Positions 1 through 9,087 of a DNA stretch of 64,000 nucleotides are shown here, piece by piece. The notes under the pieces are model-generated. The model was not told the origin of the DNA. It saw only the letters and a list, made by a program, of their open reading frames with translations, and ran no database searches. Source of the DNA: Candidatus Paraburkholderia kirkii (GTDB lineage Bacteria; Pseudomonadota; Gammaproteobacteria; Burkholderiales; Burkholderiaceae); NCBI GenBank assembly GCA_001189345.1, contig LFKV01000015.1, positions 186,001-250,000 on the forward strand, read 5' to 3'. Made by a program: the position numbers and the translations under genes. Position 1 is the stretch's first letter. Each line of letters begins with the position of its first letter.

Positions 1-2
1 AT

Positions 3-791
3 GAAATCGGCGACATGCCGTTCGACCTGCAGACGCGCCTGTTGCGCGTGCTGTCCGACGTGCAGTTCTATCGCGTGGGCGGCCACAATCCGCTGAAGGC
101 CAACGTGCGGGTGATCGCGGCGACGCATCAGAATCTCGAGTCGCGCGTGCGGCAGGGCCTGTTCCGCGAGGACCTGTATCACCGCCTGAACGTGATCCGT
201 CTGCGTCTGCCGGCGTTGCGCGAGCGCAGCGAGGACATTCCGCTGCTTACGCGCCATTTCCTGCAGAAGAGCGCGCGCGATCTCGGCGTGGAGCCTAAGC
301 GCGTGTCGGACGATGCGCTCGCCTATCTCGCGTCGCTGCCGTTTCCCGGCAACGTGCGTCAGCTGGAGAACCTGTGCAACTGGCTCACGGTGATGGCGCC
401 CGCGCAGGTGATCGAGCGGAAGGATCTGCCGCCCGATCTTACGCCGCGCCAGGACGCGACGCCGGAGGCCATCGCGGTGTCGACCGACGGCGCGGTGGCC
501 GCGGCGCCGCTCGCGCAGAACGGCACGGGCGCGGCGGCTGCGCCGGCCGCCACCACGGTATTGGGCGTTTCCGCGAGCGTATGGGAGAACGGCTTGCGCA
601 CGGAAGTCGCGCGTCTGCTGGGGGAGAATTCCGCCGACGTCATGGACGAGCTCGCGCGCCGCTTCGAAGCCGCAGTGATCCGCGAGGCGCTCGATTTCAC
701 GCGCGGGCGCAAGGTGGAAGCGGCGGAGCGTCTGGGCATCGGCCGCAATACGATCACGCGCAAGATCCAGGAACTGCACCTGGACGCGTGA
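3..791 (+). CDS. ntrC: NtrC nitrogen regulator, C-terminal part (5' partial)
   Basis: Sigma-54-dependent response regulator that activates nitrogen-scavenging genes. The window begins inside its AAA+ domain, so the receiver domain and Walker motifs lie outside. Visible are the arginine-finger stretch (FREDLYHRLNVIRLRLPALRER), the sensor-II motif FPGNVRQLENL, an Ala-rich linker, and a C-terminal Fis-type helix-turn-helix around AAERLGIGRNTITRKI. The reading frame is open from base 3 and ends with TGA at 789-791. It is convergent with xth, whose end is 18 bp away. The visible part shows no damage. Another NtrC-type activator is possible, but the length and the tail fit NtrC/GlnG. Confidence 0.87.
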   Translation, partial: EIGDMPFDLQTRLLRVLSDVQFYRVGGHNPLKANVRVIAATHQNLESRVRQGLFREDLYHRLNVIRLRLPALRERSEDIPLLTRHFLQKSARDLGVEPKRVSDDALAYLASLPFPGNVRQLENLCNWLTVMAPAQVIERKDLPPDLTPRQDATPEAIAVSTDGAVAAAPLAQNGTGAAAAPAATTVLGVSASVWENGLRTEVARLLGENSADVMDELARRFEAAVIREALDFTRGRKVEAAERLGIGRNTITRKIQELHLDA

Positions 792-809
792 CTTCCGTTC
801 GAACCGCGT

Positions 810-1592
810 TCAGCCGAGCGTCGCGATGACCGGCGCGTGGTCGGACGGCTGATCCCATTTGCGCGGCACCTTGTCCACTTCGCACGACGTGCAGCGCGCC
901 GCCAGTTCCGCCGACAGCAGGATATGGTCGATGCGCAATCCCGCGTTGCGGCGGAACGCCATCATCCGGTAGTCCCACCATGTGTAGAGCTTCTCGGGCT
1001 GCTCGAACTTGCGGAAGGCATCGGTCAGGCCGAGCTCGATCAGCCGGCTGAAGTGCGCGCGCTCTTCGGGCGACACGAGGTTCTGCCCCTCCCACGCTTT
1101 CGGGTCATGCACGTCGCGGTCTTCCGGCGCGATGTTGTAATCGCCCAGCAGCGCGAGCTTCGGGCGACGCGCCATGTCCTCGCGCAGCCATTCGCGCAGC
1201 GCATCCAGCCAGCGCATCTTGTAGGCGAATTTCTCCGAGCCGGGCGCCTGTCCGTTCGGGAAGTACGCTGAGATAATCCGCACGCCGTTCACCGTTGCGG
1301 CGATCACGCGCTGCTGCAAGTCCTCGAAGCCGGGAATGTTGCGCACGACGCTGATTTCGTCGACTTCGAAGCCCGCATCGGCGCGCACCAGAATGCCGAC
1401 GCCGTTGTACGTCTTCTGTCCCGCGAACCAGCTCCTGTAGCCCGCGGCTGCGAGTTCCGCGCGCGGAAACTTCTCGTCGGGGAGCTTCAGTTCCTGCAGG
1501 CACAGGACGTCGACGCCGGAAAGCGCGAGCCAGTCGATGGCGTGCTGCTGTCGGACTTTGAGGGAATTGACGTTCCAGGTGGCGATTTTCAT
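810..1592 (-). CDS. xth: Exodeoxyribonuclease III
   Basis: DNA repair enzyme combining AP endonuclease and 3'-5' exonuclease activities in base-excision repair. The 260-aa product has the family's normal length and begins MKIATWNVNSLKVRQ. It carries the metal-binding Glu in CLQELK, the GDYNIAPEDRDVHDP segment with catalytic Asp/Asn, and the terminal SDHAPV motif with the catalytic Asp-His pair. The start is the only ATG that precedes the conserved KIATWNVNS strand. It is intact, monocistronic, and convergent with ntrC. Confidence 0.95.
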   Translation of the reverse strand: MKIATWNVNSLKVRQQHAIDWLALSGVDVLCLQELKLPDEKFPRAELAAAGYRSWFAGQKTYNGVGILVRADAGFEVDEISVVRNIPGFEDLQQRVIAATVNGVRIISAYFPNGQAPGSEKFAYKMRWLDALREWLREDMARRPKLALLGDYNIAPEDRDVHDPKAWEGQNLVSPEERAHFSRLIELGLTDAFRKFEQPEKLYTWWDYRMMAFRRNAGLRIDHILLSAELAARCTSCEVDKVPRKWDQPSDHAPVIATLG

Positions 1593-1725
1593 TGCGTGGA
1601 CGAAGTGTTAGTTTGGTTATCGTCCGCTTTCGACGATGATCCAGCATGATACCCATAAGCGCGACGGCGTCCGCGCAACGTATTTTTGCAATGCCAATCA
1701 AGTCATCGACAAGGAGGTGACGAAC

Positions 1726-2491
1726 ATGACGTCGCCATTCTCTCTCGCGGTCGCCACGCCCACGCGATCCGGCTCCTTCTGCATGGATTACGTCGGCAGC
1801 GTTCTGGAGCTGCAGCATCACTGTCTCGGCAAGGGCATCGACTTTCGCTTCCTGCCGCTTGCCAACGTCACCTTGATCGACCTCGCCCGCAACACGCTGG
1901 CAAACCGCTTCCTGTGGGAGACGCCGTGCACGCACCTGCTGTTCGTCGACGACGACATGGGCTTCCACGCGGGCGAGCTCGCGCGGATGTTCGATTACCG
2001 CGATCGCGATGTCATCGGCGCGCTGTATCCCCGTCGCGCTGACGATTGGGCACGCATCAAGCAGGCCGTGCTGAATCATCCCGACATCGATCCGGCGACG
2101 CTGCCCGACATCGCCGCGGATTACCGCGACATGTTCGCGCTGCCGGGCGACGCTCCCGTGTGACGGTCGGTCCGAACCGATACCCATGGCCGCCATCCCG
2201 ACCGGCCTCATGATGATTTCGCGCGATTGCCTGATGAAGCTGGTCGAGGGCGGGCGCGTGCCGCAGATCAATCCCGGCACCGAGGTGAACGGGCAGGCCG
2301 TGAGGCACCCGATCTACGAATTCTTCCGCCAGACGACGATCGACGGACGAACACAGGGCGAGGACTATTTCTTTTGCTCGCTCGTGAACGCGAGCGGCGC
2401 GCAGGTGTGGGGTTGCACGTGGATTCAGGTGACGCATACGGGCGCCCATTCCTTTTACGGGAACCTGCACAGGATCTCGGATTACCTGTAG
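1726..2491 (+). pseudogene. Glycosyltransferase-like protein, frameshifted
   Basis: The start at 1726 follows a strong ribosome-binding site (AAGGAGGTGACGAAC), so an in-frame ATG 90 bp upstream is less likely. The first part (about 145 codons, stop at 2161-2163) reads VATPTRSGSF...HLLFVDDDMGF...VIGALYPRR, with a DDD metal-binding motif of the kind found in GT-A glycosyltransferases. The second part (2186-2491) resumes in the next frame with MAAIPTGLMMISRDCL and ends SFYGNLHRISDYL. One indel between about 2140 and 2186 joins them, giving an ancestral product near 255 aa. The fold assignment rests on the DDD motif and its context, and the acceptor is unknown. Confidence 0.6.
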
Positions 2492-2658
2492 CCGCCCCGG
2501 AACCGGCTCATGACGGGCTGGGCGCGACGAAGACGTCGCCCGCAGCCCGTCACCGTTTACGCGATTTTTATATGCGGCCTGCCAGTCTTGTCGTGCCCTT
2601 TACGCGCGTTTCCCTAATCTCCAGCTTGTCCTGAACCGTACAAGGGGAGAACACCAAA

Positions 2659-2757
2659 ATGGACCTGCTTTACCTCGCCGGCATCGTCCTTTTCTGGACG
2701 CTTTGCGTGGCGCTCACGAGCGTCTGCGCCGCCACGCGTCGGGAGGCCGCTCATTAA
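2659..2757 (+). CDS. Small membrane ORF ahead of kdpF
   Basis: A 32-codon ORF (MDLLYLAGIVLFWTLCVAL...) preceded by AAGGGGAGAAC and ending 7 bp before kdpF. It encodes one hydrophobic segment followed by a short basic tail. The position directly upstream of kdpFA and the good ribosome-binding site suggest it is the first gene of the kdp operon. No function can be assigned, and it could be a translated leader. Confidence 0.5.
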   Translation: MDLLYLAGIVLFWTLCVALTSVCAATRREAAH

Positions 2758-2764
2758 CGGCTGG

Positions 2765-2848
2765 ATGATGTGGCTCGCGGCGGCTTCCACGCTGCTGCTT
2801 CTCGTGTACCTCGTGTACGCGCTCCTGTGTGCGGAGGATCTCGAATGA
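2765..2848 (+). CDS. kdpF: KdpF small subunit of the K+-transporting ATPase
   Basis: A 27-aa single-span membrane peptide (MMWLAAASTLLLLVYLVYALLCAEDLE) of the size and composition of KdpF, which stabilises the KdpABC potassium pump in the inner membrane. Its TGA overlaps the ATG of kdpA, as is usual in this operon. A second ATG lies one codon downstream. Since kdpA is destroyed a few hundred bases later, this peptide probably has no partner. Confidence 0.8.
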   Translation: MMWLAAASTLLLLVYLVYALLCAEDLE

Positions 2849-3821
2849 ACGCCAATACGTCGATGCAGACGGCGCTTTTCATCGCTGTGCTGATCGCGCT
2901 CGCGATTCCGCTCGGGCGCTACATGAGCAACGTGCTCGACGGCAGCTCGGTCGTCGTGCGAAGGATCGGGCGGCCGGTCGAATCCATGCTCTATCGCATC
3001 GCCGGTGTCGATCCCGATGCCGAAATGTCATGGAAGCACTATGCGCTCGCCGTGCTGCTCTTCAATGTTCTCGGCGCGCTCGCGCTGTACGCGCTGCTGC
3101 GTCTGCAGGGCATGCTGCTCGCCAATCCGCAGGGCATGGCGGGCGTCCCCGGATGCGGCCTTCAACACGGCCGTCAGCTTCGTGACCAACACCAACTGGC
3201 AGGACTACGGCGGCGAAAGCACGCTTGGCTATCTCGCGCAGATGCTCGGCCTCACTGTGCAGAACTTCCTCTCGGCGGCCACGGGCATCGCGGTCGTCGT
3301 GGCGCTGATTCGCGGCTTCAAGCGGCATAGCGCACAAACCATCGGCAACTTCTGGGTCGATCTCACCCGCTCGACGCTTTACGTGCTGATGCCGCTCGCC
3401 GTCGTGTTCGCACTGGTTTTCGTGAGCCAGGGCGCGATCCAGAACTTCAAGACCTATCAGGTGTGTCGACGCTGCAGGTCACGACGTATCAGGCGCCGAA
3501 GACCGATGCGCAGGGCAACGCCGTCAAGGACGCCAAGGGTAATCCCGTGATGCAGGACGTGAAGGCCGACAAGCAGACGCTGCCGATGGGCCCGGTCGCC
3601 TCGCAGGAAGCGATCAAGATGCTCGGCACCAACGGCGGCGGTTTCTTCAACGCCAACTCGGCGCATCCGTACGAGAACCCGACGCCGTTCGCCAACTTCA
3701 TGCAGATGCTCGCCATGCTGATCGTTCCGGCGGCATTGTGCGTGGTGTTCGGCCGCATGGTCGGCGACAGGCGGCAAGGCTACGCGGTGCTCGCGGCGAT
3801 GACCATTGCGTTCGCCGCCGC
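2845..3821 (+). pseudogene. kdpA: KdpA potassium-binding subunit, frameshifted and truncated by IS66
   Basis: KdpA is the K+-selective channel-like subunit of the high-affinity Kdp ATPase, about 600 aa in the family. Here only about the first 325 codons remain. The segments are MNANTSMQTALFIAVLIALA (frame 1), then [23 protein letters not shown] in another frame after about 3145, then [14 protein letters not shown] back in frame 1 after about 3462. The selectivity-type motifs [11 protein letters not shown] and [19 protein letters not shown] are present. The sequence stops at [13 protein letters not shown], where the IS66 inverted repeat begins at 3822. kdpB, kdpC and the rest of kdpA are absent from the other side of the IS. 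Confidence 0.93.
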
Positions 3822-3921
3822 GTAAGCGCTCGATCTGTACCGTTGTCTCGCTCTAGGTAGAAGATGCAATCATCAGCCGCAACGGACGCGATTGACCGAC
3901 AGTGTCCACGAACTGCGGAGA

Positions 3922-4328
3922 ATGGACACAGTGTCTCAGACAGTCGAATTGCCGGCCAAGCGCCAGAACCGGCGGCATCCGTTGGAATGGAAACGAACGG
4001 TCGTCGAGCAGACATTTGAACCAGGAGCCTCGGTCGCTCGGGTCGCCCGCGACAATAACGTCAATGCCAACCAGGTATGGGCGTGGCGCAAACTGTACGC
4101 GCAGGGCCTGCTGGTCGAAGATGCTCAGACGCAGGCCATGTTGCCTGTTGTTGTCGATGTTCAGCCCGATCGGGCAACTGACCATCTGCCGGATTCGACG
4201 AAGTTGTGCAGGCCGCTCCAGTTACTACGAGCGGCAGGATTGAGCTTCAGCACGGCAATACTTCCGTCCGGATAGAAGGCACGCCCGACGCGACGATCTT
4301 GCGCCTGGTACTCGAGCGGCTTCTCTGA
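3922..4328 (+). pseudogene. tnpA: IS66 TnpA (helix-turn-helix accessory protein), frameshifted
   Basis: Small DNA-binding accessory protein of IS66 elements. The start MDTVSQTVELPAKRQNRRH precedes the conserved EWKRTVVEQTFEPGASVARVARDNNVNANQVWAWRKLY helix-turn-helix. The frame then breaks: the expected C-terminus SGRIELQHGNTSVRIEG...LRLVLERLL is read in another frame from about 4230 and ends at TGA 4326-4328, overlapping the tnpB ATG. Without the shift the first frame ends at 4275. Confidence 0.85.
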
Positions 4329-4675
4329 TGATCGGCCTGCCTGCAAATACGCGGATCTGGATCGCCGCAGGCGTCACTGACATGTGATCCGGCTTTAATG
4401 CGCTTGCAGCGAAGGTGCAGACAGTGCTTGAGAAGGATCCGTACGGTGGCCAGGTTTTTATCTTCAGAGGGCGCCGTGGTGACCTTATGAAGGCGTTGTA
4501 CTGGAGCGATGGCGGCCTATGTCTGTTTGCAAAGCGCCTTGAGAAAGGACGTTTTGCATGGCCACGTGCTGACACTGGTGTTGTGGCGCTGACAACGGCT
4601 CAACTGGCGCTGCTTCTCGAAGGGTTTGACTGGCGCGAACCGATCGAGGCAGCACGCCCGCGCAGCGCTTTGTAA
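4328..4675 (+). pseudogene. tnpB: IS66 TnpB with in-frame stop at codon 20
   Basis: IS66 accessory protein TnpB (IS66 Orf2). It starts MIGLPANTRIWIAAGVTDM and is then interrupted by TGA at 4385-4387, where the family normally has Arg, consistent with CGA to TGA. The same frame continues with FNALAAKVQTVLEKDPYGGQVFIFRGRRGDL and ends at 4675. A single point mutation therefore separates it from an intact gene of normal length (about 115 aa). Confidence 0.88.
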
Positions 4676-4726
4676 ACGTCAGTTACCTGATGATCCGCGT
4701 GCAGCAGACAGTCGTAAACTGTTGCA

Positions 4727-5497
4727 ATGGATCTATATGTGCGCGATGATTGGCCCAGTGGTTCGACTGAGGCTCCAGCAGTCTGGTTCGCTGATACACC
4801 GGATCGTCGCGGCGAACATCCGCAGCGACACCTTGCCAGCTTCAAGGGCGTACTGCAGGCTGACGCGTTTGCCGGCTACGCGGAACTCTACGCCGGTGGT
4901 CAGATCCGGGAAGCTGCGTGCCTGGCACATGCACGTCGAAAGCTGCACGATCTGCACGCTGTGCGACCGTCGTCGATTACCAACGAAGCACTCGAGCGCT
5001 TTGGCGCGCTCTATGGCATAGAGGAACACATTCACGGCAAGCCTCCGGGGGAACGGCTGCGAGTTCGCCAGACGCAGGCGGTGCCGCTGCTTGAGGATAT
5101 GAAGCGGTGGTTCGAAGCGACGATTCTCACACTCTCCGCGAAATCGGACACCACCAAGGCGATCCAGTACTCGTTGAATCGCTGGCCTGCGCTTGTCTAC
5201 TACTGCGGTGATGGTCAGGCGGAGATCGACAATCTGATCGCCGAGCGGGCGCTACGCGGCGTCGCAATTGGAAGGCGGAATTATCTGTTTGCCGGCGCAG
5301 ACACAGGCGGCGAACGTGCAGCCGCGATGTACAGCCTGATCGGCTCAGCACGCCTGAATGGTATCGATCCCGAAGCCTATCTGCACTACGTCATCGAGCG
5401 CGTTGCCGATTACCCGATAAACCGCATCGACGACCTGTTACCCTGGAACGTCGCTCCTGTGTTGCCCGCCTCCGCGCACATCGATTCCATTCGCTAG
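4727..5497 (+). pseudogene. tnpC: IS66 TnpC transposase, C-terminal half only
   Basis: IS66 transposases are normally about 510-540 aa. Here 256 codons remain, from VRDDWPSGSTEAPAVWFADTPDR to the end. The second catalytic Asp lies in the QADAFAGYAELY region and the Glu in the NLIAERALRGVAIGRRNYLF region. The first catalytic Asp, which lies just upstream of the (L)WVYVRDD motif in this family, is gone. Only 51 bp separate tnpB from this fragment, so a deletion of roughly 800 bp removed the N-terminal half. The product cannot be active. Confidence 0.9.
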
Positions 5498-5553
5498 CAG
5501 CGCCGCCTTCAAAGGTCAATGTCGACCCTCGATGGTACTGATCGAACGCTTAC

Positions 5554-6292
5554 GTCGCATCTCGACGATGCCGCGCAGGAAGTGTTCGCGGCGCGCTTCG
5601 GCGAGACCGTCGCGCATCCGACGGTGCCTTCGGTTGCGAGCGGCAGCCGCCTGCTGGAGCTCGATTCGAAGCACGGCACGCGCGCGAACTCCTGGCATAC
5701 CGACGTCACTTTGGTCGATGCCTACCCGAAAATCTCCATCCTGCGCGGCGTCGTGATTCCGCCCGTCGGCGGCGACACGGTCTGGGCCAACTCGGCCGCC
5801 GCGTATGCGAACCTGTCGCAGCTCTTGCGCGAACTCGCCGACAAGCTCTGGGCGCTGCATTCGAACGCCTACGATTACGCGGCGACGCGCAACGTCCCCG
5901 ACACCGAATCGGAGCGCGAATACCGCAAGCAGTTCACGTCGACGCTCTATGAGACGGAGCATCCGGTCGTGCGCGTGCATCCCGAGACGGGCGAGCGCAC
6001 CCTCGTGCTGGGCCACTTCGTGCATCGGTTCATCGGCCTGTCGCAGCGCGATTCCGACCGGTTGATCGAACTCTTTCACGATCACGTCACGCGTCTCGAG
6101 AACACCGTGCGCTGGCGCTGGACGCAGGGTGACGTCGCGATCTGGGACAATCGCGCGACCCAGCATTACGCGGTGGCGGACTACGGCGACGCGCATCGCG
6201 TCGTGCGTCGCGCGACCGTGAACGGCGATGTGCCCGTGGGCATCGACGGGCGCAGGAGTCGCATCTTCAGGCAGGAAACGCGCGCCTCCTGA
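5554..6292 (+). pseudogene. TauD/AtsK-family alpha-ketoglutarate dioxygenase, 5' truncated by IS66
   Basis: Fe(II)/2-oxoglutarate dioxygenases of this family release sulfite or sulfate from alkylsulfonates or alkyl sulfate esters. Sequence from HLDDAAQEVFAARFGETVAHP onward is clear, with the HxD iron ligands in NSWHTDVTLVD, the distal His in TQHYAVADY and the co-substrate Arg in HRVVRRATV. The first 50 or so residues are replaced by IS66. No promoter or start of its own remains. It stands upstream of an ABC transporter of the sulfonate type, so it was probably the first or an early gene of that operon. Confidence 0.88.
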
Positions 6293-6360
6293 CGCGCTTC
6301 TTCCTGCATGCACGGGCGATGACTCCTCCTCGCCCGCCGTCCATTATTCTTCTTTGCACG

Positions 6361-7430
6361 ATGACACCACGATTCAAGCTCCTCGTCGGCGCGGCAGCGC
6401 TTCTTGCCGCACTCATCGGTCCCGCGCATGCTGCCGATCCGGCGGTGGTGCGCATCGGCGTCGCGCAGCAGGGCACGGGTGATCCGCCCACGTTCGGCGG
6501 CTTGCCCGCCGCGACCGCGCAGTTGCAGCATCGCGTCGAGGATGCGCTGCAGCCCGAACACGTCAAGGTCGAATGGATATTCTTCAAGGGCGCGGGGCCG
6601 GCGGTAAACGAGGCGCTCGCGAACAAGCAGATCGACTTCGCGTATCAGGGCGATCTGCCTTCGGTGCTGGGCCGCGCGAACGGCCTGAAGACACATCTGC
6701 TGCTGGCGTCGAACGTGCGCGCGAGGGTCTATCTCGCGGTGCCGCCCGATTCGGACATCAAGGGCGTGAAGGACCTCAGGGGGGGCAAGCGCGTCGGCCT
6801 CTTTCGCGGCACGAACCTGCAACTCGTCGCGGACAACGTGCTGAAGGAAAACGGCCTCGCCGAGCGCGATCTGCGCGTAATCAATCTCGATATCGCGGCA
6901 GCGCAGGCCGCGCTCGCGTCGAAGGGCGTCGATGCGGTGTTCCTCGACTACTCGCTCTTCAAGCTGCAACGGCAGGGTCTCGCGAAGATCGTTTACGCAT
7001 CGCGCGACGGCGGCCTGCAGCTCACGCGCCAGGCGCATTTGCTCGTGCTCGAGGATTTCGAGCGTGCGCATCCGGATACGGTGCAGAAGGTCGTGACCGC
7101 GGTCATTCAGGCGGCGCAATGGTCATCCGACGAAGCGAATCGCAGCGCGTTGTTCGCGTTGTGGGCGAAGAGCGGCGTGCCCCCCGGGAGTCGTGGCAGT
7201 CCGAGTATGCGAATCAGCCGTTGAAGGACCGCAATTCGCCGCTCATCGATCCATTTCTCGTCGCGCGCTATCAATCCGTCGCCGATGACGCGCTGCGTCT
7301 GAACCTGATACGCCAGCCCGTCAGCGTGAACGGGTGGTTCGAGCCGAAGTATCTCGATCAGGCGTTGAAGTCGCTGAAACTCGAGGGGTATTGGCCGCGC
7401 TTCGATGTGTCGGGCAAGCCCATCGCCTAA
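6361..7430 (+). pseudogene. ABC transporter periplasmic binding protein (SsuA/AtsR type), frameshifted
   Basis: Periplasmic receptor for a sulfonate- or sulfate-ester-like ligand. It starts MTPRFKLLVGAAALLAAL with a signal peptide likely cleaved after AHA. The NrtA/SsuA-type fold is seen in VEWIFFKGAGPAVNEALANKQIDFAYQGDLPSVLGRA and VFLDYSLFKLQ. The frame breaks in the C6 run near 7180-7187. The remainder (PRESWQSEYANQPLKDRN ... FDVSGKPIA) continues in another frame to TAA 7428-7430. An ATG at 6319 is in frame but gives a poorer signal peptide. The ancestral length is about 355 aa. Confidence 0.88.
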
Positions 7431-7451
7431 CGCATAAGGAGAAAACGTCAG

Positions 7452-8279
7452 ATGGCGAACGCACTTACCCGGGTCCTGCTGCCCGTGGATCGCTTGCGTG
7501 GCCGCAAGTCCTCATCGGGTGATGCACTGCGTACCATTGGATGGACCGCGTTGCCGTGGCTTCTGCCCATTGCTTGCGCGGTATTGTGGGTGCTCGGTTC
7601 GCGCTACGGCTGGATCTCCGCGCAAGTGCTGCCGCCGCCCGCACTCGTCTTCGAGACGCTCGGCGCGCTCGCGAAGAGCGACGAGCTGTGGATGCATCTC
7701 GCCGCGAGCATGACGCGCGCGGCGGTCGGCTTCGGCGGCGGCGTGGTGCTCGGCGCGTTGCTGGGCGGCCTGCTCGGCCTGTCGCGCACGCTAGAGGCGT
7801 ATGTGCTGCCGAGCTTCAACGCGATCGTGCAGGTGCCGGTACTCGGCTGGCTGCCGTTTCTGATGATCGTTGTCGGTATCGGCGAGCCGCTGAAGTATCT
7901 GCTGATCGGGCATGCCGCGCTCGTGCCGGTCACGCTTTCCAAGCTGCAAGGGTTTCGCGGCACGCCGCGCGCTTTGCAGGAAGTCGCGTCTGTGTATCGC
8001 TATTCGCGCTGGCAGGTGATCACCCGCGTGACGCTGCCCGCGGCGATCCCCGTCATCGGCACCGGCGTGCGGCTCGCGTTCACCAAGGCATGGCTGACGC
8101 TCGTCGTCGAACTGGTCGCATCGTTGGAAGGGCTCGGGTATCTCATCGTGTATGGGCGGCAGCTCTTTCAGCTCGATCTGGTGCTGGCCGCGGTGCTGAT
8201 CGTCGGTGCGATCGGCTATGCCGCCGACCGCCTGCTCAATGCGTTCGAGTGCAAGCTCCAGCGCGGTCGCGCGAACTGA
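7452..8279 (+). CDS. ABC transporter permease (SsuC/TauC type), first of two
   Basis: Inner-membrane permease of 275 aa. Hydrophobic segments occur near residues 30-50, 90-115, 125-150, 185-205 and 240-260. The EAA loop that docks the ATPase is seen at LQEVASVYRYSRWQVITRVTLPAAIPVIGTGVRLA. The ribosome-binding site AAGGAGAAAACGTCAG precedes the ATG. It is the only complete gene of this transporter, since its receptor, partner permease and ATPase are all frameshifted. Confidence 0.88.
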   Translation: MANALTRVLLPVDRLRGRKSSSGDALRTIGWTALPWLLPIACAVLWVLGSRYGWISAQVLPPPALVFETLGALAKSDELWMHLAASMTRAAVGFGGGVVLGALLGGLLGLSRTLEAYVLPSFNAIVQVPVLGWLPFLMIVVGIGEPLKYLLIGHAALVPVTLSKLQGFRGTPRALQEVASVYRYSRWQVITRVTLPAAIPVIGTGVRLAFTKAWLTLVVELVASLEGLGYLIVYGRQLFQLDLVLAAVLIVGAIGYAADRLLNAFECKLQRGRAN

Positions 8280-8289
8280 GGAGAAGGGC

Positions 8290-9073
8290 ATGTCCACGTT
8301 GGATTGGGAAGCGGGCACCGTCAAGGGCTCGTGGCGCGACGTCGTGCTGCCCGTTGCCGCACTGGCGCTGTGGTGGTTCGCCGCGCGCGGCGCGCAGGCC
8401 GATCACGGCATCATGGTGTCGCCCGCGCGAGTGTGGGATACTGCGGTCGAGCAGGTTCGAAGCGGCGCGCTCTTGCGTGCGTTGTCCGCATCGCTTGCGC
8501 GCGAGCTGACGGGCTTCGCGATCGGCACGACGCTCGGCCTCGCGCTCGGCGCGCTGCTCGGCATCTCGAAGCTGGCCAATCGGGCGATTGCGCCAAGCTT
8601 CAACACGTTCAAGCAAGTGTCGCTGTTCGCGTGGATTCGGCTGATCTCGGTGTGGTTCGGCCTCGGCGATGTCGCGAAGGTCGTGTTCCTGTCGCTCGCC
8701 GCGCTCGTGCCCGTGGTTGATGCACACGAGCGACGGCATTCGCGCCGTGCCGCCGCACCTGCTCGACGTGGCGCGCGCGTATCGCTACGACAAGCTGCAG
8801 GCGCTCGCCTATGTCGTGCTGCCTGCCGCGTTGCCCTCGATCTTCACGGGCGTCTATCTCGCGCTCATCTATTCGTGGCTCGTGACGCTCGGCGCGGAAT
8901 ATCTGCTCGTGGCGGGCAGCGGGATCGGCAATACGCTCGTCGACGGCAGCGAGCAGTTTCGAATGGATCTCGTCGTGTTCGGCGTGATCGTGGTCGGTGT
9001 GACGGGGTGGGCGTTGAATGCCTTCGCGCGCGGTGTGCAGTGGCGCTGGTTCGCTGCATCGCGCGCGGCTTGA
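8290..9073 (+). pseudogene. ABC transporter permease (SsuC/TauC type), second, frameshifted
   Basis: Second permease of the same transporter, start at 8290 behind GAGAAGGGC. The first frame covers MSTLDWEAGTVKGSW through VFLSLAALVPV. The second frame picks up at LMHTSDGIRAVPPHLLDVARAYRYDKLQALAYVVLPAALP (the EAA loop) and ends at 9073. The break is at about 8710-8720, where one extra G in GTGGTTG would explain it. Two separate permease genes suggest a heterodimeric channel, whereas Ssu and Tau systems use one permease. Confidence 0.87.
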
Positions 9074-9087
9074 GGAGAATCGAGGAT

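Larger units (their letters stand above)
3822..5553 (+). mobile_element. IS66-family element, decayed
   Basis: Imperfect terminal inverted repeats bound the element: GTAAGCGCTCGATCTGTAC at 3822-3840 and, read from the right end at 5553 inward, GTAAGCGTTCGATCAGTAC (17 of 19 match). It contains tnpA, tnpB and tnpC remnants in the usual IS66 order. tnpA has a frameshift, tnpB a nonsense codon, and tnpC has lost its N-terminal half. The 8 bp outside the two ends (GCCGCCGC and GTCGCATC) do not match, so the 8-bp target duplication expected for IS66 is missing. The flanking genes (kdpA and a TauD-type dioxygenase) are unrelated, which suggests recombination between two IS66 copies. Confidence 0.93.
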
